Source of the DNA: Antilocapra americana
Taxonomy: Eukaryota > Chordata > Mammalia > Artiodactyla > Antilocapridae
DNA length: 64,000 nt
Direction of reading: 5' to 3'
Assembly (NCBI GenBank): GCA_007570785.1
Contig: ML664183.1
Span: forward strand, 11,552,416-11,616,415
Made by a program: the position numbers and the translations under genes. This document shows positions 20,298 to 32,507 of this stretch, in pieces. The notes below the pieces were generated by a model. It was given only the letters and a program-made list of their open reading frames with translations, did no database searches and was not told where the DNA came from. Positions within the stretch are counted from its first letter, which is position 1. Each line of letters opens with the position of its first letter.

Positions 20298-22810
20298 CTT
20301 ATCATAGATCAGAAAATTAACTCATTTCACAACAGTAATCAAAGGAACTTCTAGCTTTACTTCTGGGCTTAGAGTTCAAAACGTAAGTGGAACCATGGGT
20401 GGGGGTCTCTCACCAAAGCCTGCCGAGAACCTAACTTAGTTTGCACTGTCACAGCTAGAAGTTAGGGAGAAGTTTGGAATTCTGAGGCTAGAGCTGATGT
20501 AACTCCATCTGGCTTTATAAAAAACCTTTCCTTATGAACAGAGATAGCCATCAGATTAACCAGTAGCTGTGTTTGATAGTAAGAATGTCAGACCATGAAA
20601 AGATGATCTAATACAAGTGGAAGTTTCCATCTGATGTAACTCAAGACCAGTGGTAGAGATGAGCAGTAGAAGCTGACTTCTGAGTCCTTGCCTAAGTCAA
20701 AGGGTAGATGGGGGAAAGATAAGTGACTGAGTTTCACAGATTTTACAATCCATTTGTCTATCCTTGACCTCTGTTCTCTCTGCCAGTGCTTTTTACCAAG
20801 AGACACTGAAGAAATCAGTGAGGGTGAGAAAGGGTGGTGGGAGGAAGGAAGTGATGAAATTTATTTTCTTTAATGATGAAATAACTCCTCATTGTTTTCC
20901 AGAATGAGTTATTTATTTACTTTCTTCCTCAACATTTCAAATCAAACTTTTTTTTAATGTACATTATAATGTATCCTATTTCTATTGAAGTTTAAGGAAT
21001 GGATTTTTCCCCTTCTTTTTCACTCTGCTTAAGTAACTTCACTGTTGACAGCTTGCAACTTTCATTTACTCAAATGAAAGAAGTTATGTGGCGGCACACA
21101 AGATGTTTTGAGAGAATAGTGAGTTGTCTGGATACTGGAGAATTATGTTGTAGGAAGTGAGAAACACCCTGGAGTCAGTTGTTCTTAGCATCACAGATGA
21201 TATTCAATAGGATATCAGGAAATGCTAGTTGAATGGATGAATTATAAAGTGCTAGCAATGTTTTTTTTTTCTTGGCTCCTAAAACCGAGGTATTTGAAAT
21301 GCAACCAATAAAATCATGTACTCTAGAAAATGATCTGGATAATCTACTGTCAGGTTTCTATGCTGAGTGTGCTCATTGTTCTTAAGGGATTGAGATAAGA
21401 TTGGGAAAAGAGGATGCTGTAACTGGTTTTAACAGGGGGGTCTCAGGGGTTGGATACATTGCTTCAGGGACCAAACTCAATAGACTAGCTATACCAGAGG
21501 CTCCTGGAGCCAGGGTTAGGAGCTGTGGCACTGGTACAGTTAGCATGTAAGATGAGTTTGTGAAGTAAGGTTGTTGGGAGCCTTACTGAATAAGGAATCA
21601 GCCTTTGGTTCCCGCTCCCCACCTCTGAGTATAATTCTCTCTCACACAACCTCTGTAGTCCTCTTTCCCTTTCCTTTTGCCCATTTCCTACTATCTCATT
21701 TTTGCTGTCTGTCTCCACGTGTATTATTATACTAAACTGAAACCTTTTTTTATTGATTGATGTACAGTAAGTAGAGAAGTTTTATGTTCTTGAGTTTGTT
21801 TCTTCTTTCATTGTTTTGTAGGTTACATGAGAAACAAAATAGATGAGTAACCGTAACCTCTATGCTTTCTTTTTAAAGTGACTAACTTAAAAAGTTTAAG
21901 TAGATTCCTTTTTAGTGGGTCAGTAGATTTTGATAGAAAAAAAAAAAAAAAACCTTCCCACTGACTCCAAATCTCTACAGAAGTGCTCAAAAAACTTCCT
22001 CTGATCAAGAAGAAAAGTGGTGAACCAGAAAGGGGGAAAGGCCATTCTATTTATGTATCTGATAAAATAGACAAATTGATTTTTGATAAGGGAGCAAGCA
22101 GCTGCAAATACTGACATGCAGCTTTTATGAGAAATGGTTGCTCTATTTTAGGGTTCTTGTCAAAGCTGGAACAGGTGCTGATATTTTTTTCTTTTTTAAT
22201 CACTCCTAGCTCACAGGGGTTTAACTGGCTAAAGGAAGGCCCACATTCGGTAGACGTATGCCCACGTGGGCTGTTGTTCAGACGGCACAATGCTCCACCC
22301 AGCTTGATGCTCTAATACAGTTCCCAAAGCCCTTCTGGGATAGCAGGCTAGGCGGACTCCCACCCATATTAAAATTAGAATTGCACCTGCCATGTCCAGC
22401 ATGTGTTAAGTTTCTGAAAATACTAGAGAAGTAAGATGGCAGAAATATTCATGCCAATGCCCTTAAAGAGATCTGAGTGCTAGGGCATTGCTGGTGGGAG
22501 GAGAGGGGAGGGGGTGGGAATAGCAATGGCTTTTACTGCTAAAGTCTCCTCATTAGTGCAGGACTATGGAGATTCCTTGAGGCAAATGGTGGCAAAACAT
22601 TTGTTTACACCTCTTTATTTTATAGTTTTCAAGCATAAGCTTGGTTTTGCCAGACTTCTGAGTGACTTGTTTCTAAAATACTTAAAATTTTTACTTAAAA
22701 TTTTTCTGAGCAAAGAATACAGTACAGAAAGATTCAAAGAGGAAGGTGAAGGCACCACGAGGGTTTTCAGAGGTAACTTCTGGGAATTCACAGCCCACCT
22801 GTATTTGTAC
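20295..22810. other. 2.5-kb intergenic stretch, nothing recognised
   Basis: A 17-base A run lies near 21939. Frames at 21485-21718, 22051-22290 and 22514-22850 have no domain, and the last one runs into SINE sequence. No RNA gene was recognised. Confidence 0.5.
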
Positions 22811-23026
22811 TGTGCTGTGCTAAGTCACTTAAGTCATGTTCTACTCTTTGCAATCCTATGGATTATAGCCTGCCAAGCTCCTCTGTCCATGGGATTCTCC
22901 AGGCAAGAATACTGGAGTGGGTTGCCATGCCCTCCTCCAGGGGATCTTCCTGACCCAGGGATTGAACCTGTGTCTCTTATGTCTCCTGCAGGCAGCTCTT
23001 TACCGCTAGCGCCACCTGGGAAGCCC
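22811..23026 (-). mobile_element. Bov-tA SINE, left arm of an inverted pair
   Basis: A full antisense Bov-tA ends at the tRNA-like head (AGCGCCACCTGGGAAGCCC). The flanks CCCACCTGTA at 22794-22803 and 23024-23033 are compatible with its target duplication. Confidence 0.92.
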
Positions 23027-23040
23027 ACCTGTACGTGTCA

Positions 23041-23246
23041 CAGGTGGTGGCTCAGACAGTAAAGACTCTGCCTGCAATGCAGGAGACCGGGGTTCGATCC
23101 ATGGTTCGGGAAAATGCCCTGGAGAAGGCAACGGCTATCCTGTCCAGGATTCTTGCCTGGAGAATCCCATGGACAGGGGAGCCTGGCAGTTTGCAGTCCA
23201 TGGGGTCACAAAGAGTCAGACACAACTGAGCAACTAACAGACACAC
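23041..23246 (+). mobile_element. Bov-tA SINE, right arm of an inverted pair
   Basis: A full sense Bov-tA starts at the head (CAGGTGGTGGCTCAGAC, B-box GGTTCGATCC) about 14 bases after the previous antisense copy. Confidence 0.92.
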
Positions 23247-24079
23247 TCATACAAATGCTGTAGAGCCCACCATCATGTAAATGATAGACTTGGCCTGGGT
23301 GTGAGACAGCTGAGAGTGGAGAGGGCTCTAGTGAACTGCAGAGGACGTGCTCTCTGTGAGGCTACTCAGCTCCAGCCAGTGTCACCATGTGAGAACGTGG
23401 GCTCGGTGTTGTCACATCTCCCGAGCTTTCAGGACAAGCCAGAAATCTGGATACTATCTAAGATTTCTCAGCTTTTTAAACCCTGAGAAAGTCAAAGAAA
23501 GCACGTCTGCCAGCTTATGTAGCTGTGGGCTGTTCTTTGTGACCACCACCCTCTCTCCCATCTGTGGCTCATTGGACACCCCTTCTGTGCTAGTGGCCTG
23601 GCTTGCCCCATCCTGCAGCTGCCCCATGCCTTCCCAGGCCAGGAGTGTGTCCCTGTCCTCCCTAAATGCCCTCCCTGCCACCATCCCTCCTTGTTAAGTC
23701 TTACCCAGTCGTCACTCTCCCTCCCACCTTCTCTGATGGCCTTGCTGGGCTTTCTCAGCCAGGCTTTCAGTGAACTCATCTTTATTGCTGCTTATTATGT
23801 GCCTGGCACTCTTCCAGGCAGAGGAACATATCAGTGAATTGGACAGGCCAGACACCCTACCTTGTTGAACTCCCATTGTAATCTCCCTTACTGGCTCTTT
23901 GCCTTTGAATCCACAGAACTTGTAGGGAACTTGACGTTCTGTCACACATCTGGCACCTACAGGCTAGGACAGATCCCCAGAGAAAGTCTCCAACACGAAA
24001 CTCTATCCCTGACTAAAATGGGAGCTTCTTGACAGCAGAGACCATGTTTTCTACTTCTTGGAGTTTCACAAGTGTGTGT
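23247..24079. other. Intergenic sequence, partly GC-richer, with L2-like pieces
   Basis: Near 23775-23860 (TATGTGCCTGGCACTCTTCC) and 24010-24055 (GGGAGCTTCTTGACAGCAG) there is old L2/MIR-type text. Frames at 23347-23779 overlap on both strands and lack domains. Confidence 0.45.
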
Positions 24080-24288
24080 CTGTGTGCACAGTCACTTCAG
24101 TGTCCGACTCTTTGCAACCCCGTGGTCTCCAGCCTGCCAACTCCTCTGTCCATGGGATTCTCCAGGCAAAAGTACTGGAGTGGCTTGCCTTGCCCTCCTC
24201 CAGGGATTCTTCCCAGCCCTGGGATCAAACCTGTGTTTCTTTCATCTCCTGCATTGGCAGGTGGGTTCTTCACCACTAGCACCACCTT
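24080..24288 (-). mobile_element. Bov-tA SINE
   Basis: An antisense Bov-tA from TCACTTCAGTGTCCGACTC to CACTAGCACCACCTTA, with several 1-2 base gaps. Confidence 0.9.
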
Positions 24289-24467
24289 ATCTCTCCCAAA
24301 TTATCTTAAACCAAATGCCTAAAAACATCCACTGTTGGGTGGATTAAACAGATTTCATCTTAACTAATGGAATGGAGCATGTTAGAGTAAGACATCACTC
24401 CTTATCACTGTTCTTCAAACAAAATTAATGAAGCTTTCTTCACTTTGAGTTTCATATTATGACATTT

Positions 24468-24678
24468 TATTTTAAATATTTATTTATGTATTTTGGCTTC
24501 ACTGGGTCTTCATAGTTGTGGCAAGCTGGATCTTTAGTTGTGGCATGTGAACTGTTAGTTGAGGCTTGGGAACTCTTAGTTGCAGCACATGGGATCTAGT
24601 CGCCTGATCAGCGATCAAACCCAGGCCCCCTGAATCGGGAGTGTGGCGTTTTAGCCACTGGACCACCAGGGAAGTCCC
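24468..24678 (-). mobile_element. CHR-type SINE with perfect 15-bp target-site duplication
   Basis: An antisense CHR SINE ends in GGACCACCAGGGAAGTCCC. It is flanked by identical CATATTATGACATTT copies at 24453-24467 and 24679-24693. Confidence 0.93.
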
Positions 24679-24824
24679 CATATTATGACATTTCATTTTG
24701 AAGCATGGGTTAATTACCCTTAGGGGGTAAACAGCTTGGGCTTTGGAGATCCAAACAGATCAGGACTTTGTGGTGTGTGTCAGCTTTGTGCCATGAGAAG
24801 AGAAGCTAATCAGAAGGGATAACC

Positions 24825-25508
24825 TGGAGAAATGTCTGTTAAGTTCTTTGGCCCACTTTTTGATTGGGTCGTTTATTTTTCTAGAATGGAGCTGCAGGAG
24901 TTGCTTGTATATTTTCGAGATTAACTGTTTGGCCATTGCTTCATTGGCTACTATTTTCTCCCATTCTGAAGGCTGTCTTTTCACCTTGCTTATAGTTTCC
25001 TTTGTTGTGCAGAAGCTTTTAATTTTAATTAGGTCCCATTTGTTTATTCGTGCTTTTATTTCCAATATTCTGGGAGGTGGGTCATGTAGGATCCCACTTT
25101 GGTTTATGTCAGAGAGTGTTTTGCCTATGTTATCCTCTAGGAGTTTTATAGTTTTCTGGTCTTATGCTTAGATCTTTGATCCATTTTGAGTTTATCTTTG
25201 TGTATGGTGTTAGAAAGTGTTCTAGTTTCATTCTTTTACAAGTGGCTGTCCAGTTTTCCCAGCACCACTTGTTAAAGAGGTTGTCTTTTCTCCATTGTAT
25301 ATTCTTGCCTCCTTTGTCAAAGATAAGGTGTCCATAGATGCGTGGGTTTATCTCTGGGCTTTCTATTTTGTTCCATTGATCTATATTTCTGTCTTTGTGC
25401 CAGTACCATACTGTCTTAATGACTGTGGATTTGTAGTATAGCCCAAAGTCAGGTAGGTTGATTCCTCCAGTTCCGTTCTTCTTTCTCAAGATTGCTTTGG
25501 CTATATGA
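24825..25508 (-). mobile_element. L1, inverted 5' segment of a twin-primed copy
   Basis: On the minus strand this reads as L1 ORF2 from [17 protein letters not shown] through [18 protein letters not shown] and LIKIKSFCTTKETISKVK to ELNRHFS. The next L1 codons ([10 protein letters not shown]) are found on the plus strand from 25515. The segment is therefore the 5' half of one insertion, turned round. Confidence 0.9.
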
Positions 25509-26402
25509 AGTTTTTCTCCAAAGAAGACATAAAAATGGCTAGCAAACACATGAAAAGATGCTCAGCATCACTCATTATCAGAGAAATGCAAATCAAAACC
25601 ACAATGAGGTATCACTTTACACCAGTCAGAATGGCTGCAATCCAAAAATCTACAAGCAATAAATGCTGGAGAGGATGTGGAGAAAAGGGAACTCTCTTAC
25701 ACTGTTGGTGGTAATGCAAACTAGTACAGCCACTATGGAAAACAGTGTGGAGGTTCCTTAAAAAACTGCAAATAGACCTGCCATATGACCCAGCAATCCC
25801 ACTGCTGGGCATACACACCAAGGAAACCAGAATTGAAAGAGCCACATGTACCCCAGTGTTCATCGCTGCATTGTTTACAATAGCCAGGACATGGAAGCAA
25901 CCTAGATGCACATCAACTGACGAATGGATAAGAAAGCTGTGGTACATATACACAATGGAATATTACTCAGCATTAAAAAAAAAATTCATTTGAATCAGTT
26001 GTACTCAGGTGGACGGAACTGGAGCCCATTATCCAGAGTGAAGTAAGCCAGAAGGAAAAACAACAATACGGTATACTAACGCATATATATGGAATTTAGA
26101 AAGACGGTAACAAGAACCCAGCATGCGAGACAGCAAAAGGAACACAGATGTATAGAACAGACTCGTGGACTCTGTGGAAGAGGGCAAGGGTGGGATGATA
26201 TGGGAGAATGGCATTGAAACATGTTAATTATCATATGTGTAATCAATCGCCAGCCCAGGATTGATGCTCGGGGCTGGTGCATTGAGATTTCCCGGGGGGA
26301 GGGAGGAGGGAGGGAGGAGGGAGGGGGGTTCTGGAGGGGGAGCATATGTAAACCCGTGGCGATATCATGTCATTGTATGGCAAAACTAATAAAAAAAAAA
26401 AG
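25509..26402 (+). mobile_element. L1, 3' segment with 3' UTR and A tail
   Basis: ORF2 C-terminus ([18 protein letters not shown], the cysteine-rich end [10 protein letters not shown], then [20 protein letters not shown]) continues into the cattle-type 3' UTR and A tail. The 3' UTR has a strong G-run array at 26294-26340. AGAAGGGGGAGAACCTGG after the tail (26401-26418) resembles AGAAGGGATAACCTGG before the insertion (24812-24827). Confidence 0.9.
26294..26340 (+). repeat. G-quadruplex-prone G tract in L1 3' UTR
   Basis: At least seven runs of three or more G separated by single A or short loops. L1 3' UTRs of several mammals are known to carry such tracts; here it belongs to the young bovid L1. 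Confidence 0.8.
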
Positions 26403-27989
26403 AAGGGGGAGAACCTGGGTGCATGTCTCATCTTAGGGATAGTATTCCAAGACTCTGCATGTCTTTTTGCACTTTGGAGGATTTGTGGCTGCTCATTTCA
26501 CAAAGCATGTATGTCACACCTGAGAACACAAGCTTCATATTTGCTCATCAGCATTTTTCATCCTCTCTGACCGCTAAAGTCAGTTCTGTGAGATTTAAAA
26601 TGTCTTTATTTTTGCTAGACTAGAGAATTATGTGGGTCCATCCTAAGGAGAGTCATCTCAAGGGAGAAAATAAAGTCATCCTAGAGGAAAATAGGGGAGA
26701 GAGAGAGAGATACAAGATCCTGATAACATGGATTGAACCTCTGGACGCAGCTATACCTGAAACAATATACCATTCGACTTTACAGTTAAATTCTCTGACT
26801 TCCTTTGTCAGGTAGGCAATTTGAACTGGATTTTATCACTTGCAATTCAGTGATTCCTGGCTGGACTTTGTCATTTAATTTAAGCATTTACTAAACATTT
26901 ATTGGGCACCTACTATGTTGCAGATATGATTTTGCTAGGAAGTGCTAAGATACAGAGTTGGAATGAGAAAATTTATTCTCTTTATAAATTAAAAACTTGA
27001 AAACTTCACCTTTTATTTGCAACTTGATGTATTCTCTCTCACACACACATACATACATACACATCAACACGTACACTCTTCTTTTTTTCAAATTAAACAC
27101 TTGAGAGGAAGTTGAAGAGATCAAGGCCCTTTCCTACTAAAATGTGTATCTCCTTAGAATTAGGGCAGTCCCCAATTATCAAATTTAGGCAATGCAGTAT
27201 CAATCCAATATTTTCTCTAGTATACAGTCTGTATTAAATGGGACCAACTTTCCCAATATTGAATATAACAACACTTGTTTTCACTTGTGCAGGATTTAAT
27301 CCAGGCCCACACACTGCATTTAGTTTCCATTTCTCTTTTGCCTCCTTTAATCTGCAACGATCTGTCAGCTTTTCACTTTTAATTTTTGGTGACATTAACA
27401 TTTCTAAAGTGTGTTTACCTGTTGTTTTACAGAATGTCCCTCATTTTAGGTGTGTCTGAGTGCCTTATTATGACTTGGTTATGATTACGCATTCTTGGCA
27501 GGAATATGACAGCATTGTTACGTTTCTTTCAGTGCATCACAGCAAGCCTCATCTGATGTGGTTCATTTCATCTTGGGTGATGTTAATTTTGATCACTTGG
27601 CTAAAGTATTATCTGACATATTTCTGTAAAGATACCATTTCTCCTTTTGTAATTAATAAGTAATCTATAAGGAAATGCTTTGAGCCTGTGTATGTATTCT
27701 GGTTCCCAACAAATTTTTCCCCAGTGAGTTTAGCAACTATTGATCATGCTTGCCTGAGTCAGTTAATAAGATGGTGGTTGAAAAGTGATGATTTAAAAAA
27801 TTCTGTTGTTTTTCATGTATTTTTCAGCTAGCATTCTCCTGTAAATAAGAACTTTCTCTCTGTATCCCTTTTTGTCTATTTATTTTTATTGTAAGTATAG
27901 ACTCATGGAATCTTCATTTTTTTAAATAAGTCAAACTTAAGAAAATGGTATTAATTTAACTTTTTAATGTGTGAAAACACTAACATTGT
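26403..27989. other. AT-rich intergenic sequence with small simple repeats
   Basis: Contains a GA run near 26697-26710 and CACA/CATA runs near 27040-27062. Near 26885-26930 (AAACATTTATTGGGCACC) is an old repeat tail. No gene seen. Confidence 0.5.
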
Positions 27990-28975
27990 TCCAAAAGTCA
28001 GAATGACACAAAAAGATTTGCTCAGAAAAACATCAATGGTTCCCCTCCTCATTCCCTCTTTTCCATTCTCCCTCTCCAGGCTATATTTTCATTAATTTCT
28101 AGTTTATCCTTCTTGTGATTCTTTTTGAAAAAATAAACTGGTGCATACACAGTTTACCTTGTTTCTCACAATGTATTACTGAATTGCCCCTTGCTCTTTA
28201 AACTTTTCATACTAGAATTATTCCTTTCAGTATTAAAGAGCTTTTGCTTATTTTTCTTTTGTAACAGTTTTATAGAGATATAATTTACATTCCATACAGT
28301 TCACCCACTCAAAGGGTACAACTCAATGGTTTTTACTATATTCACAAAGTTATGTGACCATTACTATACTTCAGAATTTCAGAACATTTCAGAACATCAC
28401 CCCAAAAAATAACCCTGTACTCTTTAGCAGTCACTCGCCATTCCCCCCAATTACACTAACCCTAATAAACCACCAATCTATTTTCTGTCTCTATAGTTTT
28501 ACTTATTCTTTCCTATAAATGGAACCATGTAGTCTGTAATCCTTTGAGATGGGCCTCTTTTGCTTATCACAATGTTTTCAAGGTTCATCTGTGTTGTACC
28601 ATGTTTCAGCACTTTGTTTCTTTTTGTTGCCAAATAATATTTCATTGTATCAAAATACCACATTTTTGTTGCTCCTTTCTTCAGCTGATGAACACTTGAG
28701 TTGTTTTCTTTTTCTGGCTTTTATGAATATTGATGTACAAGGTTTGAGTGGACTAATACTTTCAATTCTCTTGGCCATGTACCTAAGAGTGCGATTGCTG
28801 AATCATATGATAATTCTATGTTTTATTTTTAAGGAACTGCCAGACTCTTTTCCATAGTGGTTACACCATTTTACAATCCCACAAGTAATGTATGAGGGTC
28901 CCAATTCCTCCAAGTTCCTGTCAACACTTGCTATCATCTGACTTTTTGACTACAGTTCTCTCTTTGATTTTCACA
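27990..28975 (-). mobile_element. Old L1 (L1M), antisense 3' end
   Basis: ACAGTTTTATAGAGATATAA, TCACCCACTCAAAGGGTAC, CAATGGTTTTTACTATATTC, TGCTGAATCATATGATAATT and TTTACAATCCCACAAGTA follow in the order of the antisense L1M 3' end. The first 260 bases (TCCCTCTCCAGG..) look like a second L1M piece. Confidence 0.75.
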
Positions 28976-30819
28976 TGCCTGATGCCTGATGACTCCTTTT
29001 TCTCTTTGCCTGCAGCATAGTACTGCCCTGTGTGATGTACCATAACAAGCAGAGCAATTTCTTACAGTCTTTTCCCTCTGATGAGCTCATTGATTAGTAG
29101 GAGAGACAGATAATCAAACTAATAATTAGAATACATCACTCATACAATGATTTATAAGAACAGGCCACTCCAGAAGTAGAAAAGAAGGAGAAACTCATTC
29201 TAACTGGAAAGTGAAAGACTAAAGAAGGCTGAGTCTGAAAGGGTAACTTGGGGATAGGGATAAGAGCCTTGAGAAAGCAGAGAAGCTTCCAAGAGCTTGT
29301 GTATCTAAGGAGATACTCTTTTCCTGCCCTGGTTTCACCATTCTTATAATATCACATATAAGCTACTTATGAAAGTGAATCCTTTCCTGTACAGCTAATT
29401 GTTATTTTTTCCTAACAATACAGGAGGTCAGTGAAGGACAGGTAGAATTTTCTGTGGTCAAGTTGGCATGTCAATAAATAAAGCCATAGTAAAACAAAAC
29501 ATTGAATGTCATGCTATGTCTAAATTAGGATTAAATAATTTGTGATCCATGCCAAGTTGTTCCCTTTTTGCATATAAAAACATAATGATAATCTAGATTT
29601 ATTTTGTTGGCATGTGACCATAATAAAATAAATTTGGATTGCTTTCATTCCTTAATCAGTTTCCAAATTCCTGCTAGATTAGCCACAAGTTGGCTGGCAT
29701 ATTTGAGGAGAAGAGCAGAGTCCTGTCTTATTCCCAGTTTGCAGGTGACTGGCTTGGCCGGGGGAATCCTTCATCTCACCAGATGGACTCGCTCCTATCT
29801 TTCTTCTCAAGAGGTCTGTCTGGGAGCCAAGTCTGGACCATTCAGAGTCAGGTTCCTTCTGTCACCATCCCAACTGCATCATTTTGATGGGAAGAAATCT
29901 GGTTCCTAGTTTGGTTTCCAAGCCTTGCTTCTTGGATCATTTGCGGTCATTGGTCCAGTTTATAATGGTCCTCTGCTTGGCTCTTCCCTGGAATTCCAGG
30001 GTGGCTGAGGTAAGGGGTAAACAGGAAAACCAACCCCAATCCCTCTGGGTCTGCTAGCCCTTTTGACCATGGTCTGCTTATTTATTCCAGAATTTCACTT
30101 TCAAATTCTGATAGGATGCTCTTTGCTAATTCCTCATGCTGACACTGGGCCTTAACCAGTAAGACAGGGACTCTTCTTGCTCCCTTTGTTTCCGCATAGC
30201 CTGACCCCAGATTTTGCAAACACTTGAATTAAATTGTTCCATTCTATCCCTGAAGGCAGAAACCAGCAGTTTAAATGGACCAGCACTGGGGGTGTTTGGG
30301 TACAGGAAACTTAATGTTTTATTTCTTTGTACTGTGAATTTCTTTTCTTTATAAAGTATATGTATTACTTTCATGAAAAAGAAGACAAAATAAATTCACT
30401 GTGAATTCCAGCCTGGAAATAAATCATTTCCTTCAGATCATGTGAACATTCAAGCCCCTCTGGGGTGGCTTTGCTCAGTGGACAACAGTTTTCCTCTGCT
30501 ATTATTTGCCTTCTCTTATATGTAACTTTAAGTCCTTAAAAAAAAAAAAAGAAGAAGACCTGCTTTCCCTTTTCGGTACAAATTTTAGAAAAATATATAT
30601 ATATATATTTGATGGAGGACATCTCCCTGCTGGAAACAGACACTTGTTTTGAGCTCATGCAATGAGGTGACTAAAGCACAGTAATGCACGGGTTAGGTAG
30701 GTGGGACAAAGAGGTCCTGACAAGCTACCTGTGGTTCAGGAAGACATCTGAAAAGAGCATCCTTCATCATGATCCCAAGCAGCTTTTGCTTCTCATTTGT
30801 TTAAAACATAGTAATTCTT
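28976..30819. other. Intergenic sequence, nothing recognised
   Basis: Contains an A run at about 30538-30551 and a (TA)n tract at 30593-30609. Frames at 29604-29909 (plus) and 30126-30374 (minus) have no domain I can name. Confidence 0.5.
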
Positions 30820-31065
30820 TTTAAAAGTTATTTATTTTTGACTGTGCTAGGTCTTTGTTGTCGCATGGGGGCTTTCTCTAGTTTCTAGTTACATCACGTG
30901 GGCTCAGTAGTTTTGGCTCAGGGGCTCCACAGAGGGGGCTCAGCAGCTGTGGCACACAGACTTTGTTGCTTCGTGGCACGAGGGATCTTCTTGGACCAGG
31001 GATTGAACCCATGTCCCCTGCATTGGCAAGTGGATTCTTAACCACTAGACCACCAGGGAAATTCC
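30820..31065 (-). mobile_element. CHR-type SINE with 18-bp target-site duplication
   Basis: An antisense CHR SINE ends CACTAGACCACCAGGGAAA. The flanks TAAAACATAGTAATTCTT (30802-30819) and TAAAACATAATAATTCTT (31066-31083) differ at one base. Confidence 0.93.
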
Positions 31066-31099
31066 TAAAACATAATAATTCTTAATGCTTATTCAGCAT

Positions 31100-31305
31100 G
31101 AGGCATTGTCCCAAACTCTTTACCTCTGCAAGTTTGTAATTCTTACATTTGGGGAACCAACAAACCCATTTCATAGATGAGGAAACTGAGGTTCAGAAAG
31201 GTGATGTTACGTACTCAAGGTCATCTGGCTAATGATGAAGCTAGGATTCAAATTTGTGTTGATCTAACTCCTGAGCTGCAACTATTAACCACCATGCTAT
31301 ACCAA
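31100..31305 (-). mobile_element. MIR SINE
   Basis: CATTTCATAGATGAGGAAAC, TGAGGTTCAGAAAGG and CAAGGTCATCTGGCTAATG are the antisense MIR core. The end (TTAACCACCATGCTATACC) is the tRNA-related head. Confidence 0.85.
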
Positions 31306-31705
31306 GGAATTTTTTAAGTATTCATACTCAGTGCCTGTGTCCATCAAGCATTTTATTTACAGTCTCAAAGCCATCTCATTTCATTTTTATAAGTTTAATA
31401 AAATCATATTACAAGTAAAATTCCGCCCCTGGAATTTTATTTACATTGTTAGGCTGGTATAATTGTGTTTAGTTGTGTCTCTGCCTTGCCAAACTGAGCT
31501 TGGTTAATTCAGTTTGAAGCTATTTTTAATAGAATTTGTTAAATAATTAAACATTTATATCTATGACTGTCTATCTGTCATTTAGCTTTTAGTTCATGGC
31601 TTACTTATTTCACCTCCACCAAAATATAATAACAATTACAAATTTAAAGCTAAAGATAGGTGTCCAAAACTTCTAAACATTCTATTATAAGTATAGAGAG
31701 TTATA
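31306..31705. other. AT-rich intergenic sequence, nothing recognised
   Basis: No repeat, coding or RNA signal recognised. Confidence 0.5.
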
Positions 31706-31881
31706 CAGGCAGAATGCCAATGTTGCAGTTTATAGTTATGATGTGAGTGCCAATGCAGAGCAGGTGGACCTGAACCTTGCTGGGCATTTGATGGAGAGCA
31801 GCTCCCTGGGCCATGAGAGCATGCTCACAATTGATGTGAGTGATCTGGAACAGTTCCTGAATTTTTTTGAACAGTGCAGAA
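31706..31881 (+). other. Short protein-like open stretch of unknown origin
   Basis: In an AT-rich surround, this segment keeps an open plus-strand frame with balanced base use. Its translation includes the words YDVSANAEQVDLNLAGHLM and ESMLTIDVSDLEQF, ending at a TAA. There is no start codon with context, no clear splice site and no A tail. It could be a fragment of a processed pseudogene, a conserved noncoding element or chance. I cannot name a parent gene. Confidence 0.25.
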
Positions 31882-32030
31882 CTGTCAATTTTATATTATA
31901 AACTAATAAGTTTATAATAAGTTTGAATAATTGCTCCAAGATGGAAGAAGTCTCATTCCACGTGGTTCACAAAAGTGATTTAGCATAGTGGTTCAAACTT
32001 AACATATTAACAGTATTGGGCATAAGACTT

Positions 32031-32217
32031 GTGCTTAGTCGCTGTTGTATCTGACTCTTTGCGACACTTTGGACTGGCAGGTTCCTCTGTCCATGGGATT
32101 TTTCAGGCAAGAATACTGGAGTGGGTTGCCATTTCTGTCTCTAAGGGATCTTCCCCATCTAGAGATTAAACCTACATCTCCTGTGTGTCCTTTATTACAG
32201 GCGAAATCTTCACCGGT
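32031..32217 (-). mobile_element. Bov-tA SINE
   Basis: Antisense BovA tail (GTGCTTAGTCGCTGTTGTA, CCATGGGATTTTTCAGGCAA) followed by a diverged tRNA-like head. Confidence 0.85.
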
Positions 32218-32507
32218 GAGTAACATACAATCTTTGTGCTCTGACACGGAAACTGTCCATGATACACTGTCTAGACAAAAGGTGGAGAACGGTTTCTTTA
32301 ATATGAAATCATCTTTGTAGAAATCAAACAAATTTACATGTATCCATATAAAAAAATAATCTACTATATTACTTAGCATCTAGAGACATAAACTGTGGAG
32401 TTGAGACTTCCATTTATTTTACACATTTATTTTTTGTTGAATTTTTAAAGTATCACTTTTGAGAGAGAAAAAAATATTATATCTCTTTTTTTAATATATT
32501 GGGTTGG

